35,107 nt of DNA from Shackletoniella antarctica (lineage in GTDB: Bacteria > Cyanobacteriota > Cyanobacteriia > Phormidesmidales > Phormidesmidaceae), in the NCBI GenBank assembly GCA_003241845.1, contig QBMN01000026.1, positions 1-35,107 on the forward strand, in the 5' to 3' direction. Position 1 is the stretch's first letter. Every line of letters begins with the position of its first letter. Of the stretch, positions 1 to 7,315 are shown in pieces. The notes beneath the pieces were generated by a model. It saw nothing but the letters and a program-made list of their open reading frames with translations. It ran no database searches and was not told the origin of the DNA. The position numbers and the translations under genes were made by a program.

Positions 1-72
1 GCCCCTCAGCACCCCGCCCAGGAGCAGCAAACTAATGCAGCAGATCGGCGCTAGCCATCGGGTTGTGATCAC
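1..72 (-). CDS. Partial exported or membrane protein, N-terminus only
   Basis: A GTG at 72-70 opens a frame that runs off the left edge (24 codons seen). The peptide begins with a short basic stretch (MITTRW) and a hydrophobic core rich in Leu, Ile and Cys, as in a signal peptide or membrane anchor. A GGGGAG ribosome-binding-like sequence lies seven bases upstream. It starts 18 bases after the stop of the AEC transporter on the same strand, so the two may be cotranscribed. Too little is visible to name a family, and a chance frame is possible. Confidence 0.35.
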   Translation of the reverse strand, partial: MITTRWLAPICCISLLLLGGVLRG

Positions 73-90
73 GTCATTACTCCCCAGAAG

Positions 91-1101
91 TTATTCCCCA
101 GCAAATGCCCACAGCCAAAGGGGCAAGGTCAACAGCAAAACCGCAGAGCTTAGCCCCACACAGGTGACCGATAGATCGCGGTCTAAATCATAGGCCTCGG
201 CCAGCACCAGATTAGAGAAGGCGCAGGGCATCCCCGCTTGCAGGGTCATCACCAGCCGGGGCGGGCCATCTACCCCCAGCAGGGTCAGCCCCAGCCCCAC
301 GGCCAGCGGTAGCACCAGCATTTTAATCACCACCGCCACCGTCGCCCGATGCAGGTGCTGCCAAGAGCTCAGCTGCTGAATGCGCAACCCCATCAGCACT
401 AGCGACAGCACTACAATAGCCCAGGCCAATTGGTACAGGCCCTGATCGAGCCAGGTAGGCAGGGCGATCGACTGGAGCCACAGCCCCAGGGCAAAGGCCA
501 GAATGATCGGATTTTGGCTCACCGCCCGCAGTCTGGTTAGCCACGGGCGCGGCACGGCTGCCCTCGGCTGACCACCCATTTCAGCCGCTAAAATAGCCCC
601 CAGACCGTAGGATCCTAGCAGGGTGCCCAGGGCATCGTAGAACAGTGCCCAGCCAAAGACGCTGACCCCCAGCTGCGGCAGTAGCAGCACCACCGGGTAG
701 CCAATGTAGCCGGTATTCCCCAGCATAGAGGCCAGGGAAAAACTGCCCTGGGTCGGGCGCGGCCAGGGTAGCCGGTCGGCACCAATCCACAGGCGGCTGC
801 ACAGTAGCCCCAACAAGATGGCGACCCAGGCCACCACCGGGGCCAGATACAGGTTGCCCGATAGATCGGCCCGCCGCATAAACCCCACAATGCTGAGGGG
901 AATGCCCACCCAAAACAAAAATTTGCCCAGCCCCAGGGGCACCTGGTGGTAAAGCCCCTGGGGCTGTCCCCGGTGGGGGGCAAAGCGGTAAAGCATTACC
1001 CCCAGCAGCATACCGGCGCAAACCCCAGCGCCAATGGGCCCGTAAAGGCGGATTAAAATTTCTAGCGATGGCAAGACAACGGCCCCCGTAGCTTTTATCA
1101 C
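91..1101 (-). CDS. AEC-family transporter (auxin efflux carrier-like permease)
   Basis: A 336-aa integral membrane protein with about ten hydrophobic segments spread over its length, matching the usual length of AEC-family carriers. The segment GNTGYIGYPVVLLL (about residues 127-140) corresponds to the conserved Gly/Asn/Pro motif of that family, and a second Pro/Gly motif lies near GMPCAFSNLVLAEAYDLD at about 290-307. Members export or exchange small organic anions; the substrate cannot be read from sequence. The start used is GTG at 1101 with only a weak ribosome-binding site. A start at the internal TTG ten codons later would still include the first membrane segment. It is divergent from the carboxypeptidase gene, with about 210 bases between the starts. 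Confidence 0.85.
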   Translation of the reverse strand: MIKATGAVVLPSLEILIRLYGPIGAGVCAGMLLGVMLYRFAPHRGQPQGLYHQVPLGLGKFLFWVGIPLSIVGFMRRADLSGNLYLAPVVAWVAILLGLLCSRLWIGADRLPWPRPTQGSFSLASMLGNTGYIGYPVVLLLPQLGVSVFGWALFYDALGTLLGSYGLGAILAAEMGGQPRAAVPRPWLTRLRAVSQNPIILAFALGLWLQSIALPTWLDQGLYQLAWAIVVLSLVLMGLRIQQLSSWQHLHRATVAVVIKMLVLPLAVGLGLTLLGVDGPPRLVMTLQAGMPCAFSNLVLAEAYDLDRDLSVTCVGLSSAVLLLTLPLWLWAFAGE

Positions 1102-1311
1102 CCGTAGCGTTTGTGCGTAGAGGTTTGATCGGCAGGTTTATTCGGCAGGTTTATATGGAAGGCCTGCGAGCAACCTCTGCCATGGGATTGTGACAGGTAG
1201 CGAGAAACATTGCGATCGCCTTTCAGGGCAGTCTTTGATCCTATCGCCGCCCTTGAGATTGGCATAAGAGGCCATAATGGTTGGAGTTTTGCCGGGTACC
1301 TGTTAGCTACC
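1102..1311. other. Divergent intergenic region between the AEC transporter and carboxypeptidase genes
   Basis: About 210 bases separating two divergent starts. It contains an imperfect tandem repeat of TCGGCAGGTTTAT (about 1129-1154) close to the transporter start. An open frame continues upstream of the carboxypeptidase ATG back to 1210 but looks non-coding. No clear -35/-10 pair was recognised on either strand. Confidence 0.4.
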
Positions 1312-2103
1312 ATGCCTCCTTTGGACGATATTCCCCAAGCCGCTCGCGACCTGCCCCTGTACCCCCCAGGCCCAGAGCAACCGCCCTGGCTGCGGCGCAC
1401 CCGACTGCTGCGCCGCGTGATTGGCTTAACCCTGCTGGCCCTGGCCGCCGGGGGGCTGGTGGCCTGGTACCAAACCACCCGCTATTCGGCGACGGAGTTT
1501 ACTCAACCCTTTGAGACCATGGTGAACCCTGCCGCCGTAGCCGGGGCAGAGTCTGAAAATCAAACCGACCTAGACCGCGCCGTGCAGCTGGCCCCCTCTA
1601 GCCGCAGGCTGCTAGGCCACCGTGCCTTTGAGGAAGCCCCCGCCGAAGACCTGGTGCCGCTCTCTGCCAACGGCAGCATTCGGCTGCGGTCTGCCGCCGC
1701 CGCCCAGTACGAGGCCATGAGCCAGGCCGCTGCCCAGGCGGGCATGCGCCTGGTGCCGCTGTCGGGCTACCGCTCCCAGGCCGAGCAGGAGGCCGTCTTT
1801 TTTAGCCTCAAGGCCGAGCGCGGCCAAGATGCCACAACTCGGGCCGAGGTCAGCGCACCGCCGGGCTATAGCGAACATCACACGGGCTACGCCGTCGACC
1901 TGGGCGACAGCAACCAGGCGGGTACTCACCTGACCTCAGACTTTGCCGACACCCCGGCCTACGCATGGCTGGAGACTAACGCGGTGCGGTTTGGCTATGA
2001 GCTGTCGTTTCCGTCCGACAACTTTCAGGGGGTGGCCTTTGAGCCTTGGCACTGGCGGTTTGTGGGCGATCGCACCAGCCTCGAAACCTTCTACAGCGAC
2101 TAG
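1312..2103 (+). CDS. D-alanyl-D-alanine carboxypeptidase, VanY/LdcB (M15B) family
   Basis: Predicted zinc peptidase that trims D-Ala or L,D-linked residues from peptidoglycan stem peptides, acting outside the cytoplasmic membrane. A 263-aa protein with a cytoplasmic Pro-rich N-terminus, one membrane anchor at about residues 35-53 and a C-terminal M15 domain at about 90-260. Visible motifs are SGYRSQAEQ (151-159), the zinc-binding SEHHTGYAVD (187-196, supplying His and Asp) and EPWHWR (244-249, catalytic Glu and third zinc His). All expected active-site residues are present. The start chosen is ATG at 1312, because the frame upstream to 1210 lacks coding character and the usual short cytoplasmic tail then precedes the membrane segment. 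It stands alone on its strand, with the broken SH3-like gene convergent downstream. Confidence 0.88.
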   Translation: MPPLDDIPQAARDLPLYPPGPEQPPWLRRTRLLRRVIGLTLLALAAGGLVAWYQTTRYSATEFTQPFETMVNPAAVAGAESENQTDLDRAVQLAPSSRRLLGHRAFEEAPAEDLVPLSANGSIRLRSAAAAQYEAMSQAAAQAGMRLVPLSGYRSQAEQEAVFFSLKAERGQDATTRAEVSAPPGYSEHHTGYAVDLGDSNQAGTHLTSDFADTPAYAWLETNAVRFGYELSFPSDNFQGVAFEPWHWRFVGDRTSLETFYSD

Positions 2104-2213
2104 CTCAAAGCGCACATAGCCAAAAGCCCATGCACCACTTTAAGCAGCAGTACATAGGCTTTTCCCCCTAAATTGCCCAGGCGCAATGACATGAAGCCTC
2201 TAGGGGCTAGTGA

Positions 2214-2595
2214 CTAGCACTCGGTAATCCGGCTAGCATCGACCCAGCCCACCGGTTGATACATCGCAAACCTGCGGTTAGGCATATAGACCTGGGCAGC
2301 GGTGGGGCTGCGATCAACCTCTCGTAGTACCCCAGTCAGATGCATGGGCGTCCCTACGTTGATGGTGCCGATGCGGTTTGCAGGCTTAGCGCCAAGGTCA
2401 GTGTTGTCATAGACCTCAACAGAGCCATTGACCGGAATGACTTTTATAGGCCTGCACCTCAGATAGCTCTGGGGACGAGGTCAGCGGATTGGAAGCGAAG
2501 ACCGAGAGAACTGGGATAAATGCCATAGAGGCCATAAACCCGGCTAAACAGCCCACCGCTAAGTACCCTGATTGTTTTGAAAATGCGAGCTTCAT
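2214..2595 (-). pseudogene. Small exported SH3-like protein, frameshifted in an A4 run
   Basis: Reading from ATG at 2595-2593, preceded by a good GAGGT ribosome-binding site, gives a basic start (MKLAFSKQSGYL), a hydrophobic signal peptide and a Ser/Pro linker. It then hits a premature TGA after about 58 codons. Removing one A from the AAAA run at 2445-2442 joins this to a second frame, VIPVNGSVEVYDNTD, and on to a stop at 2216-2214. The joined 126-aa protein has an SH3b-like pattern: VEVYDNTDLG, NRIGTINVGTPMHLTGVL, and a terminal GWVDASRITEC. Such domains usually bind cell-wall peptides. The clean restoration of a full exported domain by one base suggests a recent mutation, a sequencing or assembly error, or slippage. 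The SH3 assignment rests on pattern only. Confidence 0.65.
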
Positions 2596-2633
2596 GATTA
2601 CCTCAGTGTTGACCTTTGGACAGCGGAAAGGTT

Positions 2634-2658
2634 CAAAAATGTCTGCCAGACATTTTTG
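2634..2658. repeat. Perfect 11-bp inverted repeat with 3-base loop
   Basis: Arms CAAAAATGTCT and AGACATTTTTG are perfect complements separated by GCC. The element lies 39 bases upstream of the SH3-like gene start. It could be a regulator-binding site or a hairpin; it ends in five T residues on both strands, so a bidirectional terminator is also possible. Confidence 0.6.
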
Positions 2659-2727
2659 CTTCAGGGAACAAACACTGTGCTAACATTACACGATTTTTCA
2701 TCTCAGCAGCATCCCGACATGCGGTGA

Positions 2728-2766
2728 GGCAAAATAATTTCGGCAAGAGATCGAAATTATTTTGCC
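2728..2766. repeat. Perfect 15-bp inverted repeat with 9-base loop
   Basis: Arms GGCAAAATAATTTCG (2728-2742) and CGAAATTATTTTGCC (2752-2766) match perfectly around the loop GCAAGAGAT. It lies in the non-coding divergent region and contains no open frame. It is long and AT-rich compared with the surrounding G+C-rich genes. Function is unknown: terminator-like hairpin, operator, or remnant of a small palindromic element. Confidence 0.7.
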
Positions 2767-2881
2767 CTGGTCTTGTGGCGGGCTAGTCTGAGTTTTAAGG
2801 TTCAGCCCCAGGCTTGTGCCAACCTTTTTCTGCTTCCTAAAGGCAGATCAGAAATGCATTGGTTGATGGCACTGCTTCAGC

Positions 2882-2921
2882 AATAATTGACATCCCAGCC
2901 AGGGCTGAGATGTCAATTATT
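2882..2921. repeat. Perfect 13-bp inverted repeat with an inner stem
   Basis: Outer arms AATAATTGACATC (2882-2894) and GATGTCAATTATT (2909-2921) are perfect complements. Inside, CAGC and GCTG extend the stem after one mismatch, leaving a CAGG loop. TTGACA occurs in both orientations within the arms, but no matching -10 at proper spacing was found. It lies about 250 bases upstream of the ATG of the 1114-aa protein. Confidence 0.7.
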
Positions 2922-3168
2922 CAGGTGTTATCCCTTGTCCGAAAAAGGTTTTAGCCCCTCGGCTAAGCTCTCTGAGCTGACTGGGCTGATTTATAAAATG
3001 CGGGGATCTGATGACATTTTCCAGAAGAATGCCAGGCGAACCGACTCGGTAGCTCTGGGCCGTTTTAGCCCGAATAGCCCAGTTTGGCTGGCAAGATTTC
3101 AAATAACTTTACGGTTTTTTAGAGATGTTGCTGATACCCTTATCGGCTGTTCTGCCAGCGTCATCTCT

Positions 3169-6100
3169 ATGTCTCTTGCCTACCGAAATCTTTCCCGTTA
3201 TCGAGCAGCAGCACGGTTCAAACTAGCGGCAAAGGTGATCATACCGAGCAGTTTCATCGCGGTTGTACTAGGGGGCGTACTGGTTCTGCAAAATATTCAC
3301 TCCAAAGTAGAACAAATGATCTCAAACTCCCTGGGTCGTACGGTTCATCTGGGGGAGCTGCGCGGCATTTCGCATCGGGGGGTATGGCTGGGTCAAACGG
3401 ACATTCCCCCAGTGGTTGACAACGCTCTCGCGGGGCAGATTGAGGCAGTGGTGGTGGGCCTTGACTGGTTGGCGCTGCGGCAGCGGCGAAACCTGCGGGC
3501 AGTGGTGACCCTAGTTAGGCCCAATTTTTTGCTGACGCTTCCCGGCGAGGCGGCTGGATTGCCGACCTATGAGGCAGGCTCAGGGGCTGCGATCGCAGCC
3601 CTTGAGTCAACGTTTGCGGCCCTATCTAGGCTAAGAATTAATGGGGGCAGCTTGACCCTACAGGCCCCTTTCGACACTGACAGCACCCCCGCTCGCCCTG
3701 CGATCACCCTTCACCAGGTGCAGGCCACGGTTCACCGGCCAGATCACTGGCCAGGTCACCGGCCAGATCATCGGCCAGAGGCGCAGTCACCGCTGACCTT
3801 TACCCTGGCTGGGCAGCTGGGGTCGGGCAGCATCCAGACCAGCGGCACCGTGGATGGGGCACGGCGATCGCTGCGAATGACGGCGCAAACCCACAATCTG
3901 CCCCTGGATGGCCTAAATTTGGGGCTGTCGCCTGCGGTCTCGATCCAAGCTGGCACCCTTGACAGCACCCTGACCCTGACCGGGCCACTGTCTAGCGCCC
4001 TGTCGCCCACCGCATGGCAACTGGTTGGCATAGCAATGGTGCGCAGCGTAGAGGGGCAGCTAAAGCAGTTGCCCGCGCCCATCGACCACCTGCAAAGCAC
4101 CCTAGCGTTTGGGGGGCAGCGGGTGACCCTGACCGATACCCGCCTGCAAATCGGCCCCCTGACCCTCGATGCCGCTGGCACCCTCGACCGCCAAACCGGC
4201 TATGGTTTGACCGCTCAGGCCAGATCGATCATGGCGGCTGATCTGCGCACCCTGGTGGGCGATCGCATTCCCCTGACCGACTCGCCCTGGCAGGGGAATG
4301 CCCGGTTGACGGGGCCGCTACAGGAGCCGCTGGTGGATCTACAGCCCGATCTGGCGCTGGCCCCCCCCGGACAGTTTGTTTTAGATCTGGGCGGGTTGGG
4401 CCTGGCCCTTGGTCTCCAGGCCCAGGCCCTGCCCTCTCGCGACTGGATTGGCCCCATTGAGGGGGCGACCTACCAGTTTGGCAACGATGGTGCCTGGTTT
4501 ACGCTCACCGATGGCACGGTGGTACCACCCCTGTCGGAGGGAGCCTACCAAAGCGCCAGGGCTAGCTTGGGGCCAGCCCTAGATCGCAAGTTTTTTTGGC
4601 TTTTGCAGACTAACCCCTACGTCACCGCCATTGCCGCCGATCTGGCGAAGGGTAAGCTAGAACCCTATCGTCAGGGTCGTCGGTTTAATACCGACCGCTT
4701 TTTTCGGGAATATTTTGCGCCGATCTATGCCGAGTCGAGCCGGGCGGCGGGGTTAGACCCCGGCGAGGCGCTGTGGATGCTCGACCATTCGCTGCGCACC
4801 CTGCATGATCCCCTGCTGCGCCACCCCGACGCCCGGCCCATTGCAAGCGGGGCGGGCATCGTTGGCTCGTTTTGGGCCGATGAGCAGCAGCTGTCGATGC
4901 AGCAGCTGCTGGCCCGGCCGCTGCTGGCCCAGCCGGGGATAGTGGGGCAGTGGGCTAGATGGGCCGTGCTCAAGCAGCTCGATGCCCCGACCGCCCTCGA
5001 CCGTCGGCGGCTGTCGAGCACCCCAGAACTGATGGCTAAAATTCCCAATGTCACCGTTGGGGCCGAGGAGGGGGCGATCGCGCTGGCCCTGGGCATAATG
5101 CGGTTTCAGGGCGAAGGCATCTACCCCGAAGCGCTGCGATCGCTGGCGGCAGCCATTGAGCAAAACGAACGCGACAAGTCTGCCCTCAGGGCCACCATGA
5201 CCGACCGCATGGTGCGGTTGGCCGCAGACCGCACCAATATTCTGAGCTTTGCCCTGCTGCAATTTACCGACCGTGACTGGGCGGCGGTGGGCATGGGCAA
5301 ACACCTGTTTCCCGGCGGGGCTGCTCACCTCAACGGCGGCAATACCCTGTCAGTCATGGTGTCTCGCCAAGAAAAGGCGGGCTATAGCCTGGAGCAGGCC
5401 TACGAAAATAGCCGCCTGCTGCTGCTGGATCTGCTGTCTGGGGTAGACGGCGATTCAGGGGGCGATTCAGGGGGCGATTCAGGGGGCGATCGTATTTTGT
5501 TTGCGGTGCTCAAAGATCATGCCCTTACCCCGCGCTTTTGGTCGCTGCTGGCGCAAAAGGAACCAACCCTGGCCCCTGCCCTAGGGGCGATCGCCGCCGA
5601 TGCTGTCACCTACCGGCAGCTGGCCCAGCAGGGGGCCACCCTGCACGAGGCTTTCTATGCTCAGCTGGTCGAGGCCGAGGCAGATATCGGCGTTAGCGCC
5701 GCGATCAAGCAGGCGGTCGGGTTTCAGGCCCACCTGGCTACCCTGATCGACCAGACCTTTGCCCCAGCTGACCCCGGTGACCCTCGCTATCGTGTCTTTC
5801 GTCGCAGCATCGCCATCTACCTGAGAGAGGCTCCCGATATTTCTGTCTACGGCGGCACCGAGGCCAGCCTGCGGGCCTACGGCCTCGAAACCCTCAATGT
5901 GCAAGAATTGATTGCAGTTGATCGGGCCGATGCCCCCCGACTGCGGGCGATGGTGCGCCTTTACCAAGCGGCGCTGGCCCAGGGGCTGATTACCGAATGG
6001 GATGTGCCGGGGTTGCAGCGGATTTTGCTCGCCGGGGCCTTGCTCGCGGCGGGGGTCGAGCGCCCAGAGCTGCCCGCCAATCTCAGGCAGGTGGGGTTCC

Positions 6101-6513
6101 CCAGTGCCCAGTTTCGCCGCGATCTGCTGTTTGTGGTGGGGGTGGAAGGCATTCACCTCGAAGCCACCCGCTTGGGGGTACAGGCCCATGACCACCGGGT
6201 TGGCTTTCAGCCCATAGCGCTGCCCGCTTACCGCCCCCCGGCCCTGACTGTCGCCGATCCACTGAGCTGCCCCAGTCGCCCCCAGGTGCGCGCGATCGCC
6301 CTGGGGGCCGCCGCATCCTTTGCCTGGGATGCCGCCACCCAGCGGGTGGTGCTGCGGCGAGGCAGTGTGCCCTGCCCCCTGCCCGATGACTGGGCTACGC
6401 TATTCTTCCCGGCGCTGCTAGAGGCTGTGCCGATCAAACACTCTGAAAAGGGCCGCGATTACCTCCAGCAGAAACTCCGCGAGGCCCAACGCCTAGAAGC
6501 AGGGATATTCTAG
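3169..6513 (+). CDS. Membrane-anchored AsmA/TamB-like protein with a helical C-terminal half
   Basis: A 1114-aa protein with a basic N-terminus and one membrane segment at about residues 20-40. The stretch after the anchor, about 45-130 (LGRTVHLGELRGISHRGVWLG, then DWLALRQRR and a LVRPNFLLTL strand), resembles the N-terminus of AsmA/TamB-type envelope proteins, and beta-rich repeats continue to about residue 440. From about 460 it changes to Ala/Leu-rich helical sequence of no family I recognise. Low-complexity inserts are RPDHWPGHRPDHRPE (codons around 3736-3780) and a GGDS repeat (5451-5490). ATG at 3169 was chosen because the frame upstream starts inside a palindrome. Inferred role: periplasmic lipid or envelope biogenesis. 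The membrane anchor is clear; the family call is tentative. Confidence 0.55.
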   Translation: MSLAYRNLSRYRAAARFKLAAKVIIPSSFIAVVLGGVLVLQNIHSKVEQMISNSLGRTVHLGELRGISHRGVWLGQTDIPPVVDNALAGQIEAVVVGLDWLALRQRRNLRAVVTLVRPNFLLTLPGEAAGLPTYEAGSGAAIAALESTFAALSRLRINGGSLTLQAPFDTDSTPARPAITLHQVQATVHRPDHWPGHRPDHRPEAQSPLTFTLAGQLGSGSIQTSGTVDGARRSLRMTAQTHNLPLDGLNLGLSPAVSIQAGTLDSTLTLTGPLSSALSPTAWQLVGIAMVRSVEGQLKQLPAPIDHLQSTLAFGGQRVTLTDTRLQIGPLTLDAAGTLDRQTGYGLTAQARSIMAADLRTLVGDRIPLTDSPWQGNARLTGPLQEPLVDLQPDLALAPPGQFVLDLGGLGLALGLQAQALPSRDWIGPIEGATYQFGNDGAWFTLTDGTVVPPLSEGAYQSARASLGPALDRKFFWLLQTNPYVTAIAADLAKGKLEPYRQGRRFNTDRFFREYFAPIYAESSRAAGLDPGEALWMLDHSLRTLHDPLLRHPDARPIASGAGIVGSFWADEQQLSMQQLLARPLLAQPGIVGQWARWAVLKQLDAPTALDRRRLSSTPELMAKIPNVTVGAEEGAIALALGIMRFQGEGIYPEALRSLAAAIEQNERDKSALRATMTDRMVRLAADRTNILSFALLQFTDRDWAAVGMGKHLFPGGAAHLNGGNTLSVMVSRQEKAGYSLEQAYENSRLLLLDLLSGVDGDSGGDSGGDSGGDRILFAVLKDHALTPRFWSLLAQKEPTLAPALGAIAADAVTYRQLAQQGATLHEAFYAQLVEAEADIGVSAAIKQAVGFQAHLATLIDQTFAPADPGDPRYRVFRRSIAIYLREAPDISVYGGTEASLRAYGLETLNVQELIAVDRADAPRLRAMVRLYQAALAQGLITEWDVPGLQRILLAGALLAAGVERPELPANLRQVGFPSAQFRRDLLFVVGVEGIHLEATRLGVQAHDHRVGFQPIALPAYRPPALTVADPLSCPSRPQVRAIALGAAASFAWDAATQRVVLRRGSVPCPLPDDWATLFFPALLEAVPIKHSEKGRDYLQQKLREAQRLEAGIF

Positions 6514-6573
6514 GTGCTGAGCCCCGTCACCCCATCCCCGCTACCATAGAGCCAGTTATTACCGGCATAGCCC

Positions 6574-7254
6574 ATGCGCGACATCACCCTCAACGCCGTT
6601 GCCATTACTATCTTTGGGGTCACGATGGCCAGCCTGCTGGGGCCATTGGTGAGCCTTTCTCCGGCGGTGCTGGCGGTGTTTGTCGCCGTAGGTTTGGGTA
6701 TTTTCAGCCTCGATCAGCTGGGTCTGGGGGGCCGCATTGGCGGCATCGCCATGGATTCCCTAGCCTGGGCTTCGCCAGACCATCGCCAGCGGGTGCTGCA
6801 CCATGAGGCGGGTCACTTTCTAGCGGCGGTGCTGCTTGATTTTCCGGTCGAAACCTACACGCTCAACGCCTGGGAATCTTGGCGGCAGGGCATTGCGGGG
6901 CAGGGGGGCGTGGTGTTTGGCCCCAGCGACCCCGCCGCCCTGCAGCGGCTTACCCCTCAGGTGGTTGATCGCTACTGCCAGGTGTGGATGGCGGGCATTG
7001 CCGCCGAGCAGCTGATCTACGGCGACGCCGAGGGCGGCGACGATGATAGCCTTGCCCTGGGCAGGTTTTGGAATGCTCTGGGGCGATCGCCCGCCGAGAT
7101 CCCCCTCAAACAGCGCTGGGCCACCCTCCAGGCCAAAACTCTGCTAGACAAGCACCGCGATGCCTTTGATGCTCTGGTGACGGCCATGGGCGATCGCGCC
7201 TCGGTCGCCACCTGCTGTGACATCATCGCCCAGCACCGCTCCGCCGCAGCCTAG
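6574..7254 (+). CDS. Membrane-bound M41 (FtsH-like) peptidase domain without an AAA ATPase
   Basis: A 226-aa protein. Two hydrophobic segments (about residues 5-28 and 30-48) precede a peptidase-like domain with the zinc motif HHEAGHFLAAVLL (HExxH at 77-81, catalytic Glu 78). It resembles the proteolytic module of FtsH, and the later acidic cluster GDAEGGDDD (about 150-158) sits where FtsH supplies its third zinc ligand. No Walker A or B motif is present, so it is not an FtsH; it could work alone or with a separate ATPase. It lies 60 bases after the 1114-aa protein gene and 61 bases before the GH1 gene on the same strand, so a loose operon is possible. Substrate unknown. Confidence 0.72.
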   Translation: MRDITLNAVAITIFGVTMASLLGPLVSLSPAVLAVFVAVGLGIFSLDQLGLGGRIGGIAMDSLAWASPDHRQRVLHHEAGHFLAAVLLDFPVETYTLNAWESWRQGIAGQGGVVFGPSDPAALQRLTPQVVDRYCQVWMAGIAAEQLIYGDAEGGDDDSLALGRFWNALGRSPAEIPLKQRWATLQAKTLLDKHRDAFDALVTAMGDRASVATCCDIIAQHRSAAA

Positions 7255-7271
7255 TCATCTGCCGCCGCCGG

Positions 7272-7311
7272 GGACAGGACGAGGACAGGACGAGAACGGG
7301 GGACAGGACGA
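7272..7311 (+). repeat. Three copies of the 11-bp unit GGACAGGACGA
   Basis: Perfect copies lie at 7272-7282, 7283-7293 and 7301-7311, the third after a 7-base spacer. They fill the short gap between the M41-like gene and the GH1 ATG at 7316, so they replace the usual ribosome-binding region. The last copy ends four bases before the start codon. Copy number could vary by slippage. Confidence 0.8.
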
Positions 7312-7315
7312 GATC

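Larger units (their letters stand above)
2596..3168. other. Divergent intergenic region rich in inverted repeats
   Basis: About 570 bases between the SH3-like gene (minus) and the ATG at 3169 (plus). It is visibly richer in A+T than its flanks and holds three unrelated perfect inverted repeats. The frame continuous with the downstream protein from 2887 to 3168 starts inside the last palindrome and shows no recognisable protein features, so I treat it as untranslated leader. No confident promoter was identified. Confidence 0.5.

Noticed and set aside
2489-2683. Plus-strand 64-codon frame across the SH3-like gene start
   Set aside because: It is antisense to the signal peptide of the SH3-like gene and runs through a palindrome; no protein features.
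2887-2916. TTGACA inside the 2882-2921 palindrome as a promoter -35 element
   Set aside because: No acceptable -10 hexamer occurs 16-18 bases downstream on either strand.
2887-3168. N-terminal extension of the 1114-aa protein from a TTG at 2887
   Set aside because: The TTG lies inside a perfect palindrome, the 94 added residues have no recognisable character, and the membrane anchor follows ATG 3169 naturally.
5581-6195. Antisense open frame (204 codons) inside the 1114-aa protein gene
   Set aside because: It lies wholly within a longer, better supported frame and shows only composition-driven sequence.
7217-7315. N-terminal extension of the GH1 protein
   Set aside because: It overlaps the end of the M41-like gene and encodes the 11-bp repeats; family homology begins at the ATG at 7316.
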